The position numbers and the translations under genes are program-made. 64,000 bases of DNA from Planctomycetota bacterium. Its GTDB lineage: Bacteria; Planctomycetota; Planctomycetia; Pirellulales; UBA7805. Positions 9,879-17,614 of this stretch are shown here, piece by piece. The DNA lies in assembly GCA_003389215.1 (NCBI GenBank), contig QQVP01000121.1, positions 62,001 to 126,000 on the forward strand. Direction: 5' to 3'. The notes beneath the pieces are model-generated. The model was not told the origin of the DNA, searched no databases, and saw only the letters and a list, made by a program, of their open reading frames with translations. Position 1 is the stretch's first letter; each line of letters opens with the position of its first letter.

Positions 9879-12121
9879 GACGAGGCCCTCCCTTGGCTCT
9901 TGATCGCCGCGAGCACACGATCGGGCGTCATCGGCAAGACGGGAACTCGCACTCCCGTCGCGTTGCAAACGGCGTTGGAAATCGCCGCCCCGCCGCTGAT
10001 GACCGGCGGTTCGCCGAGGCCAATCACGCCCCGCTCGCGTTGGTCGGGCGGTTCATAAATCTCCACGACAATCTCGCCCACGTCGCCCAGACGCGGCAGT
10101 CGATAGTTGGCCAGGTTGCTGTTGAGAAATGCGCCCGTCTTCGGGTCCATGATCCGCTGCTCGAACAGCGAATAGGCAATGCCCATAATCACGCCGCCGT
10201 AGATCTGACTTTCGGCCGTCTGCGGGTTGAGCACCAGGCCCATGTCCTGCACGGCGACGATCTTCTTGACACGGACCTGGCCGGTGGCGGTGTCGACTTC
10301 GACGTGCGCCATTTGCACGCCACCGACGCCTTCGTCGGAAAGAGGCGTCTTTTGGCCGCGTTTGAACGTGGCCGTGACCTCAAGCGGGCGCATCCCCAGC
10401 AGGCTGCACGCCTCGCGCCAGGAAAGTCCCTCGTCCGGCTTGCCCGCAACGTGAATCCGTCCGGCGGCGGCCACGAGCGAAGCAGGCTTCACACCCAGCT
10501 TTTCGCCGACCTTCTCGCACAGTTGTGCCAGCGCGTCCTGGCCGGCACGGCGATGCGATTCGGCAACCGCACCGACGGTGGTGCTGCCGCCCGAGGCTCC
10601 GCTGAAGGGAAACTTGGATGTGCCGATGTTGGCGTTCACGGCTGAGATCGGCAGGCCGAACGTCTCGGCCAGCACCATCGCGCAGATCGTCCGCGTCCCG
10701 GTGCCGAGATCCTGCGTGCCGCAGTACGACTCGACCCCGCCGTCGGGATGAATCTTCACCTGGCACGTCGACGCATTGGCGCCGCCGCCCCACATGTGAA
10801 TCGCCATGCCAAGACCGTCGACCACGGAGCCGCGGCGCGGGCCCTTGCCGTGCGGATGCCACTTGGCCTGCCAGTCCATCAACCGCGCGCCGATCTTCAT
10901 CTCTTCGGCGTAGACTTCGGCCTTCTGTCGGCTGCTGATGTGTTTCAGGTTTCGCTCGAAGATGTCGTAGCTGTTGGCGCCCATCTTGGCGGCCAAGTCA
11001 TCGTAGGCGGTCTGCGACATCGCACAGGCCTGCGGATGATTGGGGGCTCGCCAGGCACGCGACTGATCGGTGTTCGTGGTGATGAACGTGCTGCGACGAC
11101 GATAGTTGGGCGGCTCGTAGACGTACGGAATCCACTTGTCGGCCACCCCGCCTCCGGTAACGCCGGAGGTTCCCCACTGCGCCGAATCCCATATCTGGAC
11201 GACGCCCTTCTCGTCGGCACCCAGCTTGACGTTCAGATAGCCCGAGGGCCGGTTGCCGGCAATCATCAACTCCTGATCGCGCTCCAGCATGAATTTGACC
11301 GGACGGCCGGTCTTCTTGGAAATCTCGGCCGCGGCGATACCCCAGTAGTCGGGGCGAAACTTACTGCCAAACCCGCCGCCGATGTACTCGCAATGGACGT
11401 CGACGTCGTCGGCCGTCATGTCCAGCGCGGCTGCAAAGCCGTCGTCGCAGCCCGAGACATTCTGCGTGGAGAGGTAGGCCACCAGGCGGCCGTCCTGCCA
11501 GTGCAGCGTCGTGCCGTGCGGTTCCAGGCAGCAGTGCGTAATCGCATCGATGCCGTAGTAGCCTTCGACGACATACTTCGCCTCGCGGAAGAGACGTTCG
11601 ATCTCGTCGTTCTCGAATTGTTCTTCGTCCTCGACGTCGTCGTCCGGCTCGGCCTGGATGGAGACGCGCGGGCGACCTTCCTTGGCCCGCTGGGCCTGCA
11701 CGGCGGCGTCAAGTTCTTCTTCGCTGACAAACGGCTCGAGCACTTCGTACTCGACCTTGAGTTTGCCCACGCCTTCGGCCGCCGCGCCTTCGGTCTCGGC
11801 CGCCACCGCCACGAGCAATTCGCCCTGGAAGAGCACTTCAGGCAAGACCGTATTGCCGTCCGCATCCTTCTTGGGGGTCTTGATCACATGTACGTGGACC
11901 ACGCCCGGCACGCGACGGGCGGCGCTGGTGTCGATCGATTTGATCCGACAATGGGCGTGCGGACAATCGAGTGCCTTGACGATCAACTGCTTCGGCAGAT
12001 TGACGTCGTAGGTGTACTTGGCGGCTCCGGTCGACTTGTCCGCTCCGTCGAGGCGGCGCTGACGCGTGCCCAACAGCTGGGCTGCGGAGGCACTCGGCCA
12101 TTGATATTGGACGTTAGCCAC
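9875..12121 (-). CDS. Molybdopterin-binding catalytic subunit, xanthine dehydrogenase family
   Basis: Seen: 748 residues from a GTG at 12121 that overlaps the stop of the Fe-S subunit by 8 bases. The N-terminal a/b hammerhead domain (about 20-150) is followed by the Mo-cofactor domains with GGGFGSKF, GTQDLGTGT and, near the C-terminus, GLGEPPVISG, whose Glu is the catalytic base of this family. Known: these enzymes hydroxylate purines, aldehydes or N-heterocycles at a Mo-cytosine- or Mo-pterin centre. No signal peptide is present, but the Fe-S partner has a Tat signal, so the folded complex is probably carried to the periplasm by hitchhiking, as for PaoABC. An acidic loop (DDDVEDEEQFENDE, about 160-173) is unusual. 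Substrate unknown. Confidence 0.9.
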   Translation of the reverse strand: MANVQYQWPSASAAQLLGTRQRRLDGADKSTGAAKYTYDVNLPKQLIVKALDCPHAHCRIKSIDTSAARRVPGVVHVHVIKTPKKDADGNTVLPEVLFQGELLVAVAAETEGAAAEGVGKLKVEYEVLEPFVSEEELDAAVQAQRAKEGRPRVSIQAEPDDDVEDEEQFENDEIERLFREAKYVVEGYYGIDAITHCCLEPHGTTLHWQDGRLVAYLSTQNVSGCDDGFAAALDMTADDVDVHCEYIGGGFGSKFRPDYWGIAAAEISKKTGRPVKFMLERDQELMIAGNRPSGYLNVKLGADEKGVVQIWDSAQWGTSGVTGGGVADKWIPYVYEPPNYRRRSTFITTNTDQSRAWRAPNHPQACAMSQTAYDDLAAKMGANSYDIFERNLKHISSRQKAEVYAEEMKIGARLMDWQAKWHPHGKGPRRGSVVDGLGMAIHMWGGGANASTCQVKIHPDGGVESYCGTQDLGTGTRTICAMVLAETFGLPISAVNANIGTSKFPFSGASGGSTTVGAVAESHRRAGQDALAQLCEKVGEKLGVKPASLVAAAGRIHVAGKPDEGLSWREACSLLGMRPLEVTATFKRGQKTPLSDEGVGGVQMAHVEVDTATGQVRVKKIVAVQDMGLVLNPQTAESQIYGGVIMGIAYSLFEQRIMDPKTGAFLNSNLANYRLPRLGDVGEIVVEIYEPPDQRERGVIGLGEPPVISGGAAISNAVCNATGVRVPVLPMTPDRVLAAIKSQGRASS

Positions 12122-12734
12122 GCGGGCCTCCTTTCACCAGGGCGATGACCGCCTGGAGCACGTTCGCGTAGGTACCACAGCGGCAGACGTTGCCGTTGAG
12201 CCCGGCACGAATCTCCGCTTCCGACGCGTTGGGATTCTTGTCGAGAAAGGCCCGCACGGCGACGACGAAACCGGGCGTGCAGAAACCGCACTGCTGGGCG
12301 TCGTATTCGACAAAGGCGGCCGGGACCGCCCCCGAATTGCGTTGCGACACGCTCTCGACGGTCTCGATCTTCTTGTCGCGCACGGAAAGTGCCAACAGCG
12401 TCGAGGCCATCATCGGCTTGCCGTCGATCAGCACCGTGCTGGCTCCGCTCGATCCGTCGGCCGAAACCGGTTTGGCCCCGGTCAGCTCGAACTGGTAACG
12501 GAGGACTTCCAACAACGTCGTGCGCGGCTCGACGACGGCCTGGCGGTTCTGGCCGTTGACGTGGAGCGTGATCGTGGTTTCACCGGCGATCACTTCATCG
12601 CCGTGATGATCGGCCAGTGCTTCGCCACCGGTGGTGGCCAAGACGGTGGCCGCCGCGGCAGCGCCGCTGCCCTGGAGAAACTTGCGTCGCGTGAAGCCGG
12701 AGGCCGGCGGCGACGCACTCGTCGACTGCTTCAT
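12114..12734 (-). CDS. Tat-exported Fe-S subunit with Ser replacing all four plant-type cluster cysteines
   Basis: Seen: 206 residues. A Tat signal (FTRRKFLQG, 14-22, then an Ala-rich stretch) is followed by the ferredoxin-like domain (about 53-125) and the four-helix domain (130-200). In the first domain the four ligand positions are S91, S96, S99 and S111 (VSADGSSGAS, then MMAS) where the family has Cys; the backbone pattern C-x4-C-x2-C-x11-C is otherwise kept, including TVLIDGKP. The second cluster is intact: CGFC (149-152) and CRC (184-186). Known: both clusters normally relay electrons from Mo to FAD. Inferred: the first [2Fe-2S] cluster is absent. AGGAAG lies upstream of the ATG. First gene of a four-gene operon. 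Confidence 0.9.
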   Translation of the reverse strand: MKQSTSASPPASGFTRRKFLQGSGAAAAATVLATTGGEALADHHGDEVIAGETTITLHVNGQNRQAVVEPRTTLLEVLRYQFELTGAKPVSADGSSGASTVLIDGKPMMASTLLALSVRDKKIETVESVSQRNSGAVPAAFVEYDAQQCGFCTPGFVVAVRAFLDKNPNASEAEIRAGLNGNVCRCGTYANVLQAVIALVKGGPRG

Positions 12735-12813
12735 GACTTTCTTCCTGGAAAGGCCGCGCCTTGGGCAAGTGTCGCGCGCAACGCGCGGACCGCGGCGATC
12801 TGCGAACGGCTAA

Positions 12814-12841
12814 ATTATAAGGGGTCGCTCGGGCCATACAA
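12814..12841 (-). promoter_or_regulatory. Putative promoter of the molybdo-flavoenzyme operon
   Basis: On the minus strand TTGTAT (12836-12841) and TATAAT (12814-12819) are 16 bases apart. Transcription would begin near 12807, leaving a leader of about 70 bases before the ATG at 12734. It is one of the best sigma-70-like promoters in the window. Confidence 0.6.
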
Positions 12842-12903
12842 GCAATCGCCGCGGACGATACCACAACGGGAGGTGGCGGTGTCGTGAGAAAACGGAACAG
12901 CGA

Positions 12904-13968
12904 CTACTTGTCGGAAGACGCCGACACCGCATCGATCGGCTTGCCGTCCGCGTTGACCTGACGTTCGCGCAAGCGATTGTCCCCTTGACAGCAATCGCAG
13001 ACGCCGTGCTGAAACATCTGAATCGCGCAGATGTCACACCAGTAGTCAAGCTCGTAGCGGCCGTCTTCCCGGAGCGCGTAGAGACGAATCACCTGAATGA
13101 GTGGGGAGCCTTCGTGCCGTCGGGCCAGCACCTCGACGGGTCGCTCCCGCAGCCGCGGGTCGAGACGAAAGGCATGACCGCGCGTATCCTCGACGACGGG
13201 ATGAATCTCGCCTTCGTCCGTCTCGAGTGCCAGCATTTGCTCACGGGCATCGGCCGCCGTGGCAATCGCGAATCGGCGCAAGAGGGCGTCGTTGAGCCAG
13301 ACGATCCGACCCCGCAGCGTAATCGTCGAGAACTTTTGGGCGGGCGTCAGCTTGGCGGCGGGAACAACCGAGCCATCCGGCTCGGCAGGCGATTCACCGG
13401 GGGTTTCAACAGGCGGTGACTGCTCAGGCGATTCCTTAGGCGCTTCATCGGCCTGCGGCGTCGGATCCTTCGAAGTCGCCGTTGTCGACGGCTCTGCAGG
13501 CTCGACCGCCGCGACGTCCGCCGCTGCCGGCATGTCTGGCTCGGCTCCTGCCTTTGGCTCCTCCGCGTCGAGCGCGATCGCGACCGGCTGCCAACCGTCG
13601 TCGTCGGAAGCGGACTCTGCGTCGCCGTCGCTCGCTCGTTCCGCGACCACCAGACCTTCAAGCAAGCTGTCCGACTCGCTCTCTGAGAGCGGCTCGGTTA
13701 TCTCTCCCAGCACTTCCCCCTCGCCTGCGACGCCGGCGCCTTCGTCGCCCGGCTTGGCTCCCGTTCGCTCTCTTTCTTCGTCGACCGCGTCTTGCGGTGC
13801 CGTTTCCGCCGCCGGCACCTCGCGCCTCGCAATCTCGCCCGCCCCGCGGCCACCGAAGAGCAACTCGAGGGCGGTCACCACGACCACCAACACGGCCAGC
13901 CAACGCACGCCGCGGTGCCAGAGCGCGGTGAACGAGTCGTGGGCGCGATACGGTTCGATGGTGCTCAT
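12904..13968 (-). CDS. Membrane-anchored protein with acidic linker and Cys-rich C-terminus
   Basis: I do not recognise a named family. Seen: 354 residues from ATG at 13968. One membrane helix lies at about 23-41 (WLAVLVVVVTALELL). Residues 55-220 are low-complexity, rich in Glu, Ala, Pro and Ser. A folded domain (about 225-325) contains TITLRGRIVWLNDALLRR. The end carries a Cys cluster, C-x2-C-x9-C-x-C-C (WCDIC, then VCDCCQG), suited to a zinc or other metal site. The gene follows a secreted protein by 35 bases on the same strand and precedes the molybdo-flavoenzyme operon. Inferred: envelope protein with a C-terminal, probably periplasmic, metal site. An upstream in-frame extension of 44 residues is Arg-rich and rejected. 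Confidence 0.7.
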   Translation of the reverse strand: MSTIEPYRAHDSFTALWHRGVRWLAVLVVVVTALELLFGGRGAGEIARREVPAAETAPQDAVDEERERTGAKPGDEGAGVAGEGEVLGEITEPLSESESDSLLEGLVVAERASDGDAESASDDDGWQPVAIALDAEEPKAGAEPDMPAAADVAAVEPAEPSTTATSKDPTPQADEAPKESPEQSPPVETPGESPAEPDGSVVPAAKLTPAQKFSTITLRGRIVWLNDALLRRFAIATAADAREQMLALETDEGEIHPVVEDTRGHAFRLDPRLRERPVEVLARRHEGSPLIQVIRLYALREDGRYELDYWCDICAIQMFQHGVCDCCQGDNRLRERQVNADGKPIDAVSASSDK

Positions 13969-14003
13969 GAACGCTTGCTCGGAACACGCGATGGTGGGTA
14001 ACT

Positions 14004-14684
14004 CTATTCGGCCGCCTGGCCGACGACGACCAGGTCGAGCTGCAACTCGCGGCGGGCATCGCCGGCCACTGCCTGGCCGACGACTTGCAGGATCGTCCAC
14101 TCGCGATCTTCATGCTCCCGCAGGGCGGGCAGTTCGTCGGCGCCCTCGGCCGTCTGCAAACAGAAGATCGCCGGGTGGTTGCTGCCGGCCGCATGGCTGC
14201 TGTTGGCCTCCAGCGTATCCGCGTCCGCCGGTTCGACGGCGCGGTCAACCTCGGCACTGATCACCATCAAGAAGTCGCGGGTTGGCGAAGTTCCCTCGTG
14301 GTTGCCGTCGACCGGCTGTTGCCCGTAGCGAAGCGTGTAGACTCCGCGCAGGAGCTCCTGGTCGCGGAAGTCGGGCGTCTTGCGTTTGAATCGCACCAGC
14401 CCGATGAGCTGGCCCGGCGTAAAGGGGTAGAGGACCTCTGAAGTGGCCGTGAAGTCGGGCTTGACCGCCCACTCCTTGCAGAGCCAGATGTCGCAAACGG
14501 TGCGTTTCGTACCGCGGATGACCTTCACGCCCGTGGGAGCGACCGCCGCCATGATCTCTTCCGAGACCTCATCGGCGGGAGGGCCCTCGTCGAGCGGTTC
14601 GACCCGATAGTCGGCGGCCAGCACGGTGCCGGCACAAAGCAACGAGAACACGGTCAAGGCGGCGGTCCGATAGCGAATCGACAT
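14004..14684 (-). CDS. Secreted protein of unknown function
   Basis: Seen: 226 residues from ATG at 14684, with a classical signal peptide (hydrophobic AALTVFSLLCAGTVLA, cut near residue 24). The mature part has two Cys close together (TVCDIWLCKEW), then a beta-rich stretch (FTPGQLIGLVRF, GVYTLRYG, FLMVISAEV). Wording such as 'GVYTLRYGQQP' suggests a small periplasmic beta domain; I do not recognise a named family. It lies 35 bases before the membrane-anchored Cys-rich gene on the same strand, so the two may act together in the periplasm. A longer frame upstream lacks sense and would hide the signal peptide. Function unknown. Confidence 0.65.
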   Translation of the reverse strand: MSIRYRTAALTVFSLLCAGTVLAADYRVEPLDEGPPADEVSEEIMAAVAPTGVKVIRGTKRTVCDIWLCKEWAVKPDFTATSEVLYPFTPGQLIGLVRFKRKTPDFRDQELLRGVYTLRYGQQPVDGNHEGTSPTRDFLMVISAEVDRAVEPADADTLEANSSHAAGSNHPAIFCLQTAEGADELPALREHEDREWTILQVVGQAVAGDARRELQLDLVVVGQAAE

Positions 14685-14852
14685 AGGGATTGGCGAGCTT
14701 CCTTTCAAGGCGCAAGAAGCGTGCAAACGCTTTTGAATTCTGCGGTGGCGGCGCGGGTGCGATGTGAGCACTCGCCTATCGCTAATATAGTCGTGCCCCA
14801 GCGACGCGACAATTCGCGCACCGCTTGGCGGCGCACTAGGAATCACCCTGCA

Positions 14853-15449
14853 CTAGGAATCACCCGAAATTCGCCGATAATCCTCGGGCGTATCGATGTC
14901 GCGAAGAATTGCCGCATCGGGCCAAGGCACTTCGCGGACACCGTCGCGCCGCAGTAGCGCGTTGATCCCCTCGTCTTCGCCCAACGTGGCGACTGCGCCG
15001 GCCCACGACCAGGGCAACAGCACGGGGTGTCCGCGCCGTCCGGCTACCGTCGGAACCAGCGCCTGCGCATGGTCCGCGCTAAATTCATCGAGCAGGTGGT
15101 CAATCAATTCGGCGGTGATGCCCGGTAGATCGGCCGGGGCCAGGAGCCAGACATCGCCGTCCTGCGCAGCCATTTCGTCGACCAGGTAGTCGAGACCCAA
15201 CTGGACCGAGGCCTTCATGTCCACCGGAGCGTGCAACGGGAGCACGGCGTGGACTTGAAGCCGCCGGATCAGCGGCAAGAGTGCCCGATCGTCGGCGCGG
15301 GCGACAACCACGATCTGATCGACCCGACTCGCCCGCCAGGTGGCAACCGCGTGCTCGAAGAGCGTCGTCTCGCCGTAGGGCAACAGCAGCTTGTCCCCAC
15401 CGAGTCGCTCGCCACGACCGGCCGCGGGGATCACGGCAAAGCTGCGCAT
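14853..15449 (-). CDS. mocA: Molybdenum cofactor cytidylyltransferase-like NTP transferase (MocA)
   Basis: Seen: 198 residues starting with the nucleotidyltransferase signature AAGRGERLGGDKLLLP (about 9-24); LLAPADLPGIT (about 101-111) holds the metal-binding Asp, and GRRGHPVLLP follows. Known: MocA adds CMP to molybdopterin, giving the cytosine dinucleotide form used by xanthine-dehydrogenase-family enzymes of the Pao/Cox type; MobA, which adds GMP, is the sister family. Here the context decides: xdhC lies 66 bases upstream on the same strand and a matching enzyme operon is 2 kb downstream. Inferred: it makes the cofactor for that enzyme. A MobA-like role cannot be excluded by eye. Confidence 0.82.
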   Translation of the reverse strand: MRSFAVIPAAGRGERLGGDKLLLPYGETTLFEHAVATWRASRVDQIVVVARADDRALLPLIRRLQVHAVLPLHAPVDMKASVQLGLDYLVDEMAAQDGDVWLLAPADLPGITAELIDHLLDEFSADHAQALVPTVAGRRGHPVLLPWSWAGAVATLGEDEGINALLRRDGVREVPWPDAAILRDIDTPEDYRRISGDS

Positions 15450-15515
15450 GGGCGTCCTCCATCACAGTACGCAACAGCGCGCAAGACCAACGTGTCATCC
15501 GAGCACAACGGCCCG

Positions 15516-16622
15516 CTACGACGTGGCCCTTGCGGCGCTCGGCTCGACCGCCGTGGGTCGGCCCGGCACATCGCCGGCACAGTTGCGGTGGGCGATCAAC
15601 TCCGCGGCAATACTGACGGCGATCTCCGGCACGGTCTGCGAGCCGATGTCGATGCCGACCGGGGCATGCACGGCGGCCAGCTTTTCGACGGCAATCCCCT
15701 CAGCCGCCAGCGCGTCGAAGATCAGCCGAATCTTGCGGCGGCTGCCGATCATGCCGACGTAGGCGGCGCCGCGGTCGACCAAATGGTACAAGGCCTCCTG
15801 GTCGTGGCTGTGCCCGCGGGTCACGATCAGGCAGTAGGTTTGCGGCGTGACATGGAATTCCGGTAGCAGCTCTCCGACCGGTCCCACGAGCCGCTCGATG
15901 CCGCCGGGAAATCGCTCGGCCGAGGCGAGCGTCTCGCGATCGTCAACGACGCTGACGTCGAAATCGAGATCGACCGCCAACTCGGCGACCTGTTTGCCGA
16001 CGTGTCCGGCACCGACGATCAGCAAGCGATAGCGGGGATAGATCGGCAGATAGGAAACGTCCTCTTCGACATAGGGCCGGCGGCGCTCGTGCAAGGCCGT
16101 CAGCCGAGGAACGAAGTCGTCGCGGGCCGGGCCGTGCGTGGCCAGCAGGCTCCCCTCGTGGTCGTAGAGGTAGGCCACCGGTTGGGCGGCCCCGTCGGAG
16201 GCGGCGGCTTCGACGCCAAAGGCGATCGCCTCGCAGCCCCCTTGCCCCTGCGTCATCAGCGCGTGCAGCTGGCGAAAATAGTCGGGCAGGCTGGCCTCGC
16301 CCGCTTCTTCGGGCACGAGCGGATCGATGACGACCTGCATCCGCCCGCCGCAGATCAGCCCATCATCCCAGCCGTAGTCGTGATCGAGATCGAAGCGGGC
16401 CACCTCGGGCAGCTTGCGTCGCAGCGAGGCCAGGGCGCGGCGTTTCACTTCCGCCTCGACACAGCCGCCGCCGAGCGTACCGACCTGCGAGGCATCTTCG
16501 TAGACGAGCATCGCCGCGCCGGCTTTTTGCGGCGTCGATCCGCGGGTCTCGACAAGCCGGCAGTAGACCAACGGCCGACCGCCGCGGAGCGATTCGCAAA
16601 GGGCCTCAAGCAACTCGAGCAT
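15516..16622 (-). CDS. xdhC: XdhC-family molybdenum cofactor insertion/sulfuration protein
   Basis: Seen: 368 residues. The N-terminal XdhC/CoxI domain has TRGSTPQKAGAAMLV and GTLGGGCVEAEV (about 27-60), including the conserved Cys. The C-terminal Rossmann domain has LLIVGAGHVGKQVAEL (about 200-215) and TRGHSHDQEAL. Known: XdhC binds molybdenum cofactor, helps its sulfuration and hands it to the apo-enzyme. The gene begins 10 bases after the isomerase-like gene and precedes mocA, so the three form one minus-strand unit. Inferred: dedicated maturation factor for the molybdo-flavoenzyme at 8.6-12.7 kb. Length and both domains are as in the family. Confidence 0.92.
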   Translation of the reverse strand: MLELLEALCESLRGGRPLVYCRLVETRGSTPQKAGAAMLVYEDASQVGTLGGGCVEAEVKRRALASLRRKLPEVARFDLDHDYGWDDGLICGGRMQVVIDPLVPEEAGEASLPDYFRQLHALMTQGQGGCEAIAFGVEAAASDGAAQPVAYLYDHEGSLLATHGPARDDFVPRLTALHERRRPYVEEDVSYLPIYPRYRLLIVGAGHVGKQVAELAVDLDFDVSVVDDRETLASAERFPGGIERLVGPVGELLPEFHVTPQTYCLIVTRGHSHDQEALYHLVDRGAAYVGMIGSRRKIRLIFDALAAEGIAVEKLAAVHAPVGIDIGSQTVPEIAVSIAAELIAHRNCAGDVPGRPTAVEPSAARATS

Positions 16623-16632
16623 GGATGGAACT

Positions 16633-17481
16633 TCAGTCGGTCAGCACGACGTTGGAAACGATCCTGTTCAAATAGTCGAGACTCCGCTGGATGCCGTCTT
16701 CGACGTCGTGGAGCGGCTCGTACTCGATTTGGTAAACGCCATCGAAGGTCATCCGGTCGAGCAGCGGCTTGTAGTCGAGATCGTCATCGCCGATCGCGCA
16801 GGCCGTCCACCCGTCACCGTTGCGCTTCCAGTCCTTCATATGACAATAGTTGATGCGATCGTTGATGAGGTCCAGCCGCAGCGAGGCGTCGCCGTCGGCC
16901 AGCGGCTTGAGATTGCCTGGATCGTAGTTGAAGCCCACCCGCGGCGGCAGCTCGGCGACGAGCCGTTTGAGGCTCTCGATGTCGGTGGACACGGTGTGGA
17001 TGTGCTTGAGGGCCCCGCCGCCCAGGTCCTCGATCTTGCCGTGCGTTTCGATGGCGATGAGCATGTCGAGTTCTTCGCACAGCGCTTCGCTTTGGCGAAA
17101 GGCGTCGAACATACGGGACCAGATCTCTTCGGTCATCTCGGCGGCCGGCGTGAAACCGGCGAAGAGCCGCATGTGCGTGGCTCCGCACTCCTTGGCGGTG
17201 CGCATGCTCTGGAGCGTCTTGGCCAGCATGGCGTCGTGGGCCGCGGCATCGGGCAGCGTGTAGTCGTTTTCGACGCAGCAGAAGGGCGTAACGATGTTGT
17301 ACTCGCGGCCCAACGCGACGAAGTCCTCGACGTCCTTGGCCGTCGGCTCCTCGGGCAGGCGACCGACCTGGCCACCGCCGATGCCGAACTCGAGGTACTT
17401 GAAGCCGAACTTCTTCGCGATGCGGAAGTGATCTTCCATCGGCATCTCGCGAAATCCCCATTCTCCGACACCAACGAGCAT
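16633..17481 (-). CDS. Sugar phosphate isomerase/epimerase family TIM-barrel protein
   Basis: Seen: 282 residues from ATG at 17481 with GGAG upstream; a TTG six codons earlier is possible but has no ribosome site. Segments such as KYLEFGIGGG, LIAIETHG, VGFNYDPGN, YCHMKDWKRN and YQIEYEP follow the beta strands of the xylose-isomerase-like / AP-endonuclease-2 barrel, with Glu, Asp, His and Glu metal ligands in the usual places. Known: these enzymes isomerise or epimerise sugars and polyols; substrates vary widely. It is the first gene of a unit with xdhC and mocA, 10 bases apart, an odd pairing that I cannot explain; it may simply share a promoter. Confidence 0.82.
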   Translation of the reverse strand: MLVGVGEWGFREMPMEDHFRIAKKFGFKYLEFGIGGGQVGRLPEEPTAKDVEDFVALGREYNIVTPFCCVENDYTLPDAAAHDAMLAKTLQSMRTAKECGATHMRLFAGFTPAAEMTEEIWSRMFDAFRQSEALCEELDMLIAIETHGKIEDLGGGALKHIHTVSTDIESLKRLVAELPPRVGFNYDPGNLKPLADGDASLRLDLINDRINYCHMKDWKRNGDGWTACAIGDDDLDYKPLLDRMTFDGVYQIEYEPLHDVEDGIQRSLDYLNRIVSNVVLTD

Positions 17482-17541
17482 GATCGGTTCTCCGTGCAAA
17501 TCCGTGGAACACTCGCCCGCACCGCCGTCGAGCGAGCCGCA

Positions 17542-17547
17542 ATTCTA
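17542..17547 (-). promoter_or_regulatory. Putative -10 box upstream of the isomerase-xdhC-mocA unit
   Basis: The minus strand reads TAGAAT, 61 bases upstream of the ATG at 17481. The same hexamer recurs in other gaps of the window. No clear -35 is seen. Confidence 0.35.
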
Positions 17548-17614
17548 CACGGAAAGAGAAGGAGGGTCGATGAGCGACCCGTACGGCACACGACGAATGC
17601 GTGACGCGAGTACG

